Positions 1-6,912 of a DNA stretch of 64,000 bases are shown in pieces. The notes under the pieces were generated by a model. That model made no database searches. It was given only the letters and a program-made list of their open reading frames with translations, and had not been told where the DNA came from. How positions within the stretch are numbered: the first letter of the stretch is position 1; each line of letters starts with the position of its first letter. Origin of the DNA: Anaerolineales bacterium (GTDB taxonomy: Bacteria; Chloroflexota; Anaerolineae; Anaerolineales; JABWBV01); contig JACKAX010000016.1 of assembly GCA_020634875.1 (NCBI GenBank), positions 1-64,000 of the forward strand. The letters are read 5' to 3'. A program made the position numbers and the translations under genes.

Positions 1-85
1 TTTCGGGAGGGATCGTTGAGGAGTTGATCCGTGGTTGAGTTTTGGGGAGTGGAAAAAGTTGACAAGAGAAATCCTCGCGGATAAC

Positions 86-176
86 AAAAAACCGAGTTTT
101 CACCTTAAGGAACACTTCTGCCTTCTAAGAGACTTTTATAGAAGTGCCCACTTTCAGCGAAAAAACTCGGTTTTTT
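86..176. repeat. Hairpin element with AAAACCGAGTTTT-type ends
   Basis: The arms at 86-100 and 162-176 are complementary over 15 bases (AAAAAACCGAGTTTT against AAAACTCGGTTTTTT). A smaller inner stem pairs AACACTTCT with AGAAGTG. It lies just past the glucokinase stop and has a T-run on either strand, so it could end transcription from both sides. The same arm sequence recurs at 42366-42448. Bases 1-85 show no recognisable feature. Confidence 0.6.
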
Positions 177-200
177 CAGATAGGGTTGTAGGAATGATTT

Positions 201-1205
201 TTAGGCCATGACCGGACTATGATCAAAACCAAACGCGGCTGCGCCGATCAACCCGGCTTGAGCATTCAGAATTACCTTGACCGGGAAGTTTGACAACATG
301 GCCTTAAAACGGCCTTTGTGACGGAGGGCGTTCAAAAACGCGGGTTCTTCGAGTTTGGAGAGGATGCGCGGGGGGATGCCGCCGCCCAGGTAGATGCCGC
401 CCGTCGCCATGATCTTGAGGGCGTGATTGCCGCATTCCGAACCGAGGATGGCGACGAACAGGTCCAGGGTCGCTTGACAGAGGATGCAGGAGGTTGCCTG
501 ATCCAGCGCCGTCGCCATGATGATCGGGGTGGGGTCTTCGCTGGCGGCGAGGCGTTCCGTGAGCCACGCGGGTTCTTCGGCGTAGCCCGTATCTTTGAGG
601 TCGGCATACAGCAGGGGAATCCCCAAGCCGCCGGAACAGACGCGTTCATAACTCACATGCTCAAAACCCTTTTCAAATAAATATTGAAGAAGACCGATTT
701 CGAGCGCATTCAGAGGGGCGAAGGAGGTGTGACTGCCTTCCGAGGCGTGGGCGAGGTAACGGCCATCCACGCAGGTCAGGTACGCTTCGCCGAGGCCCGT
801 GCCCGGCGCAACGACGGAGAGGTTTCCGCCGGGGGCAGGGTTGCCCGCGCTGAGGGTGTGGACGTCGGACGGTTCGAGGATGGGGATGGCGTACGCAACC
901 GCTTCCAGATCGTTGATCAGGAACACGCTACTCCATCCAAAGGCGGATTGTAGTTGCGCGGCGTCAATGATCCAGGGCAGGTTGGTGATTTGCGCGCGGC
1001 CCGCAAACACAGGGCCAGCCACGGCAAAACAGGCGTTTTCGATGGGGGCCGCGACCGTTTGGGTGAATTCCCGGATCATGCGTTCCAGGCTCGGATAATG
1101 GGTGCTTGAGAAAGTTTTCTGTGCCAGAGGCGTGTGGGGACCTTTGTCCGCCGAAAACAGGGATAGGACAGTTTTGGTGCCGCCGATGTCACCAGCTAAA
1201 AGCAT
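201..1205 (-). CDS. glk: Glucokinase (bacterial Glk family)
   Basis: Phosphorylates glucose with ATP to glucose 6-phosphate in the cytoplasm, at the entry to glycolysis. The 334-residue protein has the usual Glk length. Near the N-terminus GDIGGTKT is the phosphate-1 motif; NDLEAVAYAIP holds the family's catalytic Asp; APGTGLGEAYL and SEGSHTSFAP are sugar-binding motifs; ATGGIYLGGGIPPRIL is the C-terminal adenosine-loop region. The ATG is preceded by GAGGT at a good distance. It begins 12 bases after the stop of the upstream isomerase (1218-2180), so the two are probably co-transcribed. Function is well supported; substrate breadth (glucose alone or other hexoses) cannot be told. Confidence 0.93.
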   Translation of the reverse strand: MLLAGDIGGTKTVLSLFSADKGPHTPLAQKTFSSTHYPSLERMIREFTQTVAAPIENACFAVAGPVFAGRAQITNLPWIIDAAQLQSAFGWSSVFLINDLEAVAYAIPILEPSDVHTLSAGNPAPGGNLSVVAPGTGLGEAYLTCVDGRYLAHASEGSHTSFAPLNALEIGLLQYLFEKGFEHVSYERVCSGGLGIPLLYADLKDTGYAEEPAWLTERLAASEDPTPIIMATALDQATSCILCQATLDLFVAILGSECGNHALKIMATGGIYLGGGIPPRILSKLEEPAFLNALRHKGRFKAMLSNFPVKVILNAQAGLIGAAAFGFDHSPVMA

Positions 1206-1217
1206 ACGGACCTCGCC

Positions 1218-2180
1218 TTATGCCCACCACATGGCGGCAGGTTGTTCTTTTAATAAGACCTCTTTGAGGAAGGAGACGGCTTTGCCCAACCCTTCATCAA
1301 TCGAGGCCAGCGGGTCTTCGTGTTCGATGGAGACAACGTAGTCGTATCCGACGAGACGGAGGGCACTGATGATGGAACGCCAGGTGTACTGATCGTGGCC
1401 GAAGCCGACCGTGCGGAACGTCCAGGAGCGTTGCGCCATTTGGGCGTACGATTTCGTGTCGAGCACGCCGTTGACGGCAATGTTGCGCGGGTCCATGTAG
1501 GTGTCTTTGGCATGGAAGTGGTGGATCGCGCCCGCCAGATAGTGGATGGAGGCAACGGCGTCAATCCCTTGCCAGAAGAGGTGGCTAGGGTCGTAGTTTG
1601 CGCCGATGACGGGGCCGACGGCGTTGCGGAGGCGGAGCAGGGTTTCGGGGTTGTACACGACAAAGCCGGGGTGCATTTCAAAGGCGAGTTTGACGCCCGC
1701 TTTTTCGGCGAAGGGGCCAGCTTCCTGCCAGTAGGGAAGCACTTTTTCGTGCCACTGCCAGTCCAGCACTTTGAGGTATTCAGGCGGCCAGGAGCAAGTG
1801 ACCCAGTTGGGGTATTTGGCATCTTCGGAGTCGCCGGGACAGCCGGAGAACAGGTTGACGACGGGGACTTCCATGGCGGCGGCGAGGCGGACGGTATCGC
1901 GGTAGACGCGGTCGGATTCGGCGGCAAACGCTTTGTCGGGGGAGATCGGGTTCCCGTGGCAGGAGAGGCCGCTGATGATCAGGCCGCGGTCTTCGATGTT
2001 TTTGCGGAAGGCTTTGATCGCCGCGGGGGCTTTGAGCAGTTCGGTGGGGTTGCAGTGGGCATTCCCCGGATACGAGCCGGTGCCGAGTTCGACGGCTTCC
2101 ACGCCCATTTTTACGAGTTGGTCGAGGGCGGCATCGAGGGGACGATCTTGAAAAAGGACGGTCAATACACCGAGTTTCAT
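1218..2180 (-). CDS. Sugar phosphate isomerase/epimerase (AP-endonuclease-2 TIM barrel)
   Basis: A 320-residue TIM-barrel enzyme of the xylose-isomerase-like superfamily (IolE/IolI, TIM alpha/beta AP2 fold). Metal-ligand motifs expected of the fold are visible in order: FEMHPG (Glu), YDPSHLFW (Asp, His), HFHAKDT (His) and SIEHEDPL (Glu). The N-terminus MKLGVLTVLFQDRP is a typical first strand. The start has TGGAG upstream. It lies directly before glucokinase and near a Gfo/Idh/MocA dehydrogenase, a pairing common in polyol, inositol and rare-sugar breakdown. The exact substrate cannot be read from sequence. Confidence 0.85.
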   Translation of the reverse strand: MKLGVLTVLFQDRPLDAALDQLVKMGVEAVELGTGSYPGNAHCNPTELLKAPAAIKAFRKNIEDRGLIISGLSCHGNPISPDKAFAAESDRVYRDTVRLAAAMEVPVVNLFSGCPGDSEDAKYPNWVTCSWPPEYLKVLDWQWHEKVLPYWQEAGPFAEKAGVKLAFEMHPGFVVYNPETLLRLRNAVGPVIGANYDPSHLFWQGIDAVASIHYLAGAIHHFHAKDTYMDPRNIAVNGVLDTKSYAQMAQRSWTFRTVGFGHDQYTWRSIISALRLVGYDYVVSIEHEDPLASIDEGLGKAVSFLKEVLLKEQPAAMWWA

Positions 2181-2384
2181 GGTTTACTCCATTTTGTTAA
2201 AGTTTTGGTAACGGCGATTGAAATCGCACCAACTGCTTACGAAACCTTCGCAGGTTGGCAGTCAGCGAAGGCCGACTTTGTTGTGAGTTGGTGCAGTTTC
2301 AACTACCCAATAAAGGTGGTCAGAGTTTTTACTTTATACCAGCAGTAAGCATCTTACCAAAGGGGGTGAAATAAAATTCACCGC

Positions 2385-2537
2385 ATGGTGGCAGATCGTC
2401 GGGGCAAAGATTCTGGCGGAGGTGCCAACGCGCCCAAGGGGTAACTTCTCAGGTCGGTCGAGGCAATATCCAATCTGTCGCCAGTAGACGAGGTCGCGGC
2501 TGTGAAACAGCGTCACACCGGGAAAGTAGGCAAACGA
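2385..2537 (-). pseudogene. Remnant of a GH43 beta-xylosidase N-terminal region
   Basis: In the gap between the two isomerase genes (2181-2707), the minus strand still encodes about 50 residues, including FAYFPGVTLFHSRDLVYWRQ and, further on, RIFAPTICHH. These match the first blade of GH43 beta-xylosidases, where a 'YFPGV-FHSRDLV-W' stretch is followed by 'APTI-Y-H'. The reading frame upstream holds a stop and no start at the right place, and the downstream part is lost. The remainder of the gap shows nothing recognisable. This is a decayed gene, consistent with the surrounding sugar-catabolism genes. Confidence 0.7.
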
Positions 2538-2707
2538 AGGAAATAATCTTCCCCGCCTCGGCAAATGCTAGGGGCGGGTGAAAACAAAAAACAACGTGGT
2601 TTTCGAAGGTGGACTTGGGGAAAACCTGAATAAAAAAGTAGGGTAAATTGCCAATTCGCCAATGCAAATTAGCAATTCACCCTACAAAACGGATGTATTT
2701 GTAACAC

Positions 2708-3556
2708 TTACGTTTCCAACAGGCGACTCAAGTTTTGGTAGCTGATCGCCACCGAACCAAGTTCGCCTTTGGTAGTCCGATCCTGTTCAACAACGATGTA
2801 CTTCACCTCGCCATACGCCTTTCCCGCGGCGATAATATCCGAAATGTTCAGCGTCCCTGCGCCGATTTCGGTGAATTGGTTATCACTAATGGACATAAAC
2901 ACTTCCATTAGAGGAGTGTTCGGTTTTTGCGCCAAAACTTCAAACAAGTTGACCGGTGTAACCCCGGATGGCATGTCTTTTTGGTGGATCAGATCACAAC
3001 GTTTGCCGAATTTTTCAAGCCATGCGAGCGGGTCTTGCCCACCCCGGATGGACCAGTAGGTATCGAATTCAAACTTCACCAGGGCAGGGTTCGTGTTGGT
3101 CAGCAACGTGTCCATTACCACTTCCCCGTCAAAGGATTGAAATTCTTGGAAATGGTTATGGTAGTACACCTGCACGCCATGTTTTTGGCCCAGTTCCCCG
3201 GCCCGGTTCAGCGTTTCGCACAGGCCCAGCACATCCTGACGATTGTTGAAAACCCAAAACGGAATGACCAACGCCGTCGCGCCGGTCTCCGCACAGGACT
3301 GGATGACCTTTTCCCACTCCATGCCTTGCTTTGGCATCATGTGGCAGCCCATCGCCTTCAGCCCCAACCGTTCAAGTTCGCGTAAATGTGCGACAGGAGA
3401 GATATTCGGGCCAAAGACCAGCCCGTCATCCGTGACGGTGGTAAGTAATTCCAGGTTTTTGTACCCAATTTCGGCTACTTTTTCCAAGGTCGCGAGGTAA
3501 TCGCGTTGTAATTCATTTCGGACAGAGTAAAGTTGTAATGCAATTTGGGGGTTCAT
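2708..3556 (-). CDS. Sugar phosphate isomerase/epimerase
   Basis: A second TIM-barrel isomerase/epimerase of 282 residues, distinct from the one at 1218-2180. It opens with MNPQIALQLYSVRNELQRDY, the common 'LQLYSVR' start of this group. Likely metal and substrate residues lie in YYHNHFQEF, FEFDTYWSIRGG, DLIHQKDM and YIVVEQD. AGGAAA lies upstream of the ATG. Such enzymes are often found with Gfo/Idh/MocA dehydrogenases, one of which is at 4754-5881. Substrate unknown. It stands between the GH43 remnant and a long hairpin, and is probably transcribed separately from the genes on either side. Confidence 0.85.
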   Translation of the reverse strand: MNPQIALQLYSVRNELQRDYLATLEKVAEIGYKNLELLTTVTDDGLVFGPNISPVAHLRELERLGLKAMGCHMMPKQGMEWEKVIQSCAETGATALVIPFWVFNNRQDVLGLCETLNRAGELGQKHGVQVYYHNHFQEFQSFDGEVVMDTLLTNTNPALVKFEFDTYWSIRGGQDPLAWLEKFGKRCDLIHQKDMPSGVTPVNLFEVLAQKPNTPLMEVFMSISDNQFTEIGAGTLNISDIIAAGKAYGEVKYIVVEQDRTTKGELGSVAISYQNLSRLLET

Positions 3557-3614
3557 AAGGTTTCCTATTTGAGATGAGGTAATCGAGTAGGCGGAGGATT
3601 AGGAGAGGGAACTG

Positions 3615-3666
3615 CCCGAAAAAGGGTAAAAAGAAGGTGTATACCCTCTTTTCACCCTTTTTTTGG
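3615..3666. terminator. Long hairpin with A/T-tract flanks
   Basis: An imperfect inverted repeat (CGAAAAAGGGTAAAAAGAAGG ... CCTCTTTTCACCCTTTTTTT) with a GTGTATAC centre. It lies between the stop of the alpha/beta hydrolase gene (3758) and the start of the isomerase (3556), so it probably ends the upstream transcript. It belongs to the group of palindromes with a TGTACA-like centre seen across the window. Confidence 0.6.
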
Positions 3667-3757
3667 ACTACTCTTCTGAATAGTTCTTTGAAAAGATAAT
3701 GGCTCTAACAGATTTAGCGTAATAAAAAACCGTTAATTCCCGATCGAGCCAAATAAA

Positions 3758-4570
3758 TCAAGCGGCATACAAAAACCCACGCAACGCTTGGACAAACACA
3801 TCCGGTTGCTCCCGGCGGATGTTGTGCCCGGCTCCTGCAATATGGATATGCTTACCCGAAGGCAGCGTAGCGACCCAGGCTTTGGCGGCCGCGGGGGGAT
3901 AGATGGCTCCTTTGTCCAAATCTGCGGTGATGAGCAACGTCGGGCAGGTGATTTTCGCTACGATTGGACCACCGGTTTCGCTACCTACAAAATGCTCATC
4001 GAACGCGGCGAGGCTAAACTGTTGTTTAGATTGCGCCCATGGCAAGCGCTCTGCTTCGGGCCAGTTTGGGTTTTCGCGGCGGTTCATATCAATCAGTTCT
4101 TCGATACTTTTCTGTTTATTCTCCGCTGCCATGTTGCGCCATTGCTTCCGACCCTCAAGGGCTTCTTCAGAGGTTGCGGCCATTACACGAAACGGAGGCG
4201 GATCCTCCAACACAATACGTCCGGGGAGATCGGGATAAAGGCCGGCAAACAGAGAAATGGTTACTGCACCCATCGAATGACCGATCATAAAGGGTTTATC
4301 CAGCCCCAACACTTTTACCAACCCTGCGAGGTCATGCGCCCGATCGAGTGTGGATGCCCCGTCAGGCCCTGTTTCCTCGGACAGGCCATGACTTCGGGCA
4401 TCGTACAGGATAATCTCAAAGTGATCGGCAAAGTGTCGGGCGATGGGCCAGTAGCACAGGCCGTTATCGGACATCCCATGAGCAAAAACCAGGGGCGGTT
4501 TCTGTGTAGCCGTGCGGTAAACGTGCAGGCGGAGGCTATTAGCTTGAATATCACTTTCAATCAGATTCAT
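3758..4570 (-). CDS. Alpha/beta-hydrolase
   Basis: A 270-residue serine hydrolase of the alpha/beta fold. FAHGMSDNG is the oxyanion-hole region, GHSMGAV the nucleophile elbow with the catalytic Ser, TADLDKGA holds the probable acid, and GAGHNIRREQPD the catalytic His. The ATG has CGGAG upstream. No signal peptide, so cytoplasmic. It sits among sugar-utilisation genes; a lactonase or esterase role there is possible but only inferred. The substrate is not predictable from sequence. Confidence 0.85.
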   Translation of the reverse strand: MNLIESDIQANSLRLHVYRTATQKPPLVFAHGMSDNGLCYWPIARHFADHFEIILYDARSHGLSEETGPDGASTLDRAHDLAGLVKVLGLDKPFMIGHSMGAVTISLFAGLYPDLPGRIVLEDPPPFRVMAATSEEALEGRKQWRNMAAENKQKSIEELIDMNRRENPNWPEAERLPWAQSKQQFSLAAFDEHFVGSETGGPIVAKITCPTLLITADLDKGAIYPPAAAKAWVATLPSGKHIHIAGAGHNIRREQPDVFVQALRGFLYAA

Positions 4571-4605
4571 GTTTACTCCGTAACAAGACTAACAGAAAGC
4601 TGGAT

Positions 4606-4711
4606 CTCCCGTAATTAATGGGATTAGCCCGAATTTTGAAGGTGTGTGGGGGTGTATATCTCACACACACCTTCAAAATTCGGAGGATTTCCCGCCAAAA
4701 ACGGAAGAGCC
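4606..4711 (+). repeat. 106-bp dispersed palindromic repeat, copy A
   Basis: A central hairpin with 20-bp arms (4629-4648 and 4664-4683; CCGAATTTTGAAGGTGTGTG) is flanked by conserved arms that start CTCCCGTAATTAATGGG and end CGGAAGAGCC. A second copy in reverse orientation is at 24567-24673 and agrees at nearly all flank positions, while the hairpin tip differs. It lies between the Gfo/Idh/MocA gene and the alpha/beta hydrolase. No ORF inside. Confidence 0.8.
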
Positions 4712-4753
4712 AGAAAACTATAATCCTAACAGTTTTGGGCGATATTTCTCGAT

Positions 4754-5881
4754 TTAGAAGAGGTACAGTTCACCAGTCGCCGCGGAGGTGTAGATGCCCT
4801 CTAAAATACGGGTGACGATGTAAGCCTGCTCGGGTTTGACCACCAATTCCGCATCGTTACGAATGGCATTCAGCCAGGTGGACATTTCCAGCGCACCACC
4901 ATCCATATCTTCCTTCACCGCCCCACCGATGAATTGGGCGCCCATCGCATAGTTTTGAATATACAGTTTGCCGAGATTTTCACCATTCACACGGACATGG
5001 GCGCCGCCAGCCGACTGAAAGTCTGCCGTGCGAACAATGGGGCCAGACGCCGGGAACATATCCGCACCCGCTTTCGTGCCGATCAGCATCGTCATCGCTT
5101 CGTGCGCGACAATCATATTGATCGCCCAGGAAGCTTCCAGGATGACCGATGCGCCGTTCTTGAATTTCACCATGCCAAAGGCACTATCTTCCACTTCGTA
5201 CTTTTCGGGGTCCCACGGCCCCATGCCGTTGGCTGGGCTACCCATTTTCGCCAATTTGTTGTACGTTGAACCAAGAGCAGATACCGGTTCGTAGTTATCC
5301 ATCATCCACAAAGTCAAGTCGAGGGCATGGGTACCCAAATCAATCAACGGGCCACCGCCTTGGAGCTCTTTATCCATAAACACGCCCCAGGTGGGTACGC
5401 CGCGACGACGGGTAGCGAAGGCTTTGCCGAGATAAATCTCGCCCAATTCGCCCTTGTCGCACAAGGATTTGATGAACTGGCTGTCCGAGCGAAACCGGTT
5501 CTGGTAGCCGATGGTCAGTTTCTTGCCCGTGGCTTTGGCAGCATCCAACATCGCTTTGGCTTCGGCGGCAGTTTTCGCCATCGGTTTTTCACACATCACG
5601 TGTTTGCCACTTTCGAGGGCGGCGATGCTGATTTCGGCATGGGAACTGTTCGGGGTGCAGACATGGACGACATCAATGTCTTTCTGAGCCACGACTTCGC
5701 GGTAATCTAAATAAACTTTCGCGTCGGGTGCGCCGAATTTTTGGGCGGAGGTTTCTGCACGTTCGCGAATGATGTCGCAAAACGCGACAATTTCTACATC
5801 GTCGTGCAAGCGCAACATCGGCAAGTGCTTGCGATTGGCAATAAAACCACAGCCTACGATACCAACTTTAATTTTAGACAT
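4754..5881 (-). CDS. Gfo/Idh/MocA-family oxidoreductase
   Basis: NAD(P)-dependent sugar or inositol dehydrogenase of 375 residues. The N-terminal Rossmann motif is GIVGCGFIANRKHLP with the acidic residue after strand 2 in FCDI; CEKPMAKT is the family's conserved Lys-Pro motif; DLGTHALDLTLWMM carries the Asp and His expected in the catalytic site; the C-terminal domain has the usual beta-sheet. The ATG follows AAAGGA. It heads the minus-strand sugar cluster that runs to glucokinase, though hairpins and repeat copy A interrupt the cluster, so a single transcript is not certain. Substrate unknown. Confidence 0.88.
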   Translation of the reverse strand: MSKIKVGIVGCGFIANRKHLPMLRLHDDVEIVAFCDIIRERAETSAQKFGAPDAKVYLDYREVVAQKDIDVVHVCTPNSSHAEISIAALESGKHVMCEKPMAKTAAEAKAMLDAAKATGKKLTIGYQNRFRSDSQFIKSLCDKGELGEIYLGKAFATRRRGVPTWGVFMDKELQGGGPLIDLGTHALDLTLWMMDNYEPVSALGSTYNKLAKMGSPANGMGPWDPEKYEVEDSAFGMVKFKNGASVILEASWAINMIVAHEAMTMLIGTKAGADMFPASGPIVRTADFQSAGGAHVRVNGENLGKLYIQNYAMGAQFIGGAVKEDMDGGALEMSTWLNAIRNDAELVVKPEQAYIVTRILEGIYTSAATGELYLF

Positions 5882-5993
5882 AGTGTTAATCCTTTATTGT
5901 GAATTGAAACCATTTCTTAAGAGAATGGATGGTTAACGTGGTAAGCAAAAACGCTTCCACAGGTTATTTTCCAAAGATATTTTGGAGAAAAAG

Positions 5994-6164
5994 ATGAGTT
6001 TTCGTAATTACAATTTGCTTCGCTCGTTATTTCACGCTTACCCCTCCAATGAAAAAATAAAGAAACCACCTGTACTAACACATCGTGAACAATGGCGAAA
6101 ACAGTATAATTATCTTGCGCGTAATTGTAACGTAATTAGGCCTGGAAAGAAGATTTCCCTATAA
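5994..6164 (+). CDS. Possible small basic protein
   Basis: A 56-residue ORF (MSFRNYNLLRSLFHAY...) with a good ribosome site (TTTTGGAG, then ATG 8 bases on). It is rich in Lys, Arg, Asn and Tyr. No family is recognised, and the composition is AT-rich like non-coding DNA. It is the only candidate gene in the 347-base gap between the divergent dehydrogenase and ABC genes. It could be a leader or a chance ORF; conservation is unknown. Confidence 0.25.
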   Translation: MSFRNYNLLRSLFHAYPSNEKIKKPPVLTHREQWRKQYNYLARNCNVIRPGKKISL

Positions 6165-6228
6165 GAAAGGAAAAGGTCTGTTATTTCAACCTGTTATTTC
6201 GGAAGCCAATTAATTCCACCAAAAATTT

Positions 6229-6912
6229 ATGATCACCATTGATAACATCCACAAATCCTACCTGATGGGCAAAGAAGCTGTCCCGGCCTTGCGAGGGGTT
6301 TCGCTGGAAATCGCGCAAGGTGAATTCGTCTGCCTGATGGGGCCAAGCGGTTCGGGCAAAACCACCTTACTCAACATCATCGGCGGGCTGGACGAACCCA
6401 GCCGGGGGCACATCACTATTGACAGCCAGAACCTCGTCGCAATGTCCGAAAACGAACTCGCCCGCCTACGCTTGACGAAGATGGGCTTTATCTTCCAGAA
6501 CTATAACCTGCTAGCAAACTTCACCGCACTGGAAAATGTCGAAGCCCCCATGGTGTTGGCAAAAACCAGCCGCAAGGAACGCCACCAACGCGCCTTGATT
6601 CTCCTCTCAAAGGTTGGCCTCGCGGACCGTGCTCATCATTACCCTAGCGAACTATCCGGTGGACAGCAACAGCGCGTCGCTATCGCCCGTGCGCTGGCGA
6701 ACAACCCCACCATTCTGATAGGGGACGAAGTGACGGGCGATCTGGATAGCGAGACGGGTCTGGCGATTATGCACCTTCTTGCTGATCTCAATGCGGAAGG
6801 AATGACCATCGTTTTTGTCACGCACGATGCCCGCATGGCAGAGTTCGCCCAGCGGGTCATCCACATATCTGATGGCAAACTTATGAGCGATAATGAACCC
6901 CATGATCGTTAA
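6229..6912 (+). CDS. ABC transporter ATP-binding protein, MacB/LolD type
   Basis: A 227-residue ATPase of the MacB/LolD/FtsE group. Walker A is GPSGSGKTT, the Q-loop is FIFQNYNLL, the signature LSGGQQQR, and the H-loop FVTHD. Walker B reads LIGDEVTGDLDS; most relatives have DEPTG, so Pro is replaced by Val, while the catalytic Glu is kept. The gene overlaps the downstream permease by 20 bases in another frame, which suggests translational coupling. With the permease (6893-9670) and adaptor (9682-10929) it forms a tripartite exporter. Substrate unknown: lipoprotein, peptide or drug are all possible. No clear Shine-Dalgarno site is seen. Confidence 0.92.
   Translation: MITIDNIHKSYLMGKEAVPALRGVSLEIAQGEFVCLMGPSGSGKTTLLNIIGGLDEPSRGHITIDSQNLVAMSENELARLRLTKMGFIFQNYNLLANFTALENVEAPMVLAKTSRKERHQRALILLSKVGLADRAHHYPSELSGGQQQRVAIARALANNPTILIGDEVTGDLDSETGLAIMHLLADLNAEGMTIVFVTHDARMAEFAQRVIHISDGKLMSDNEPHDR

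Noticed and set aside
1320..2348. Long plus-strand ORF of 342 codons
   Set aside because: It is antisense to the isomerase gene, Gly/Val/Asp-rich with no motif; the minus-strand frame has clear family motifs.
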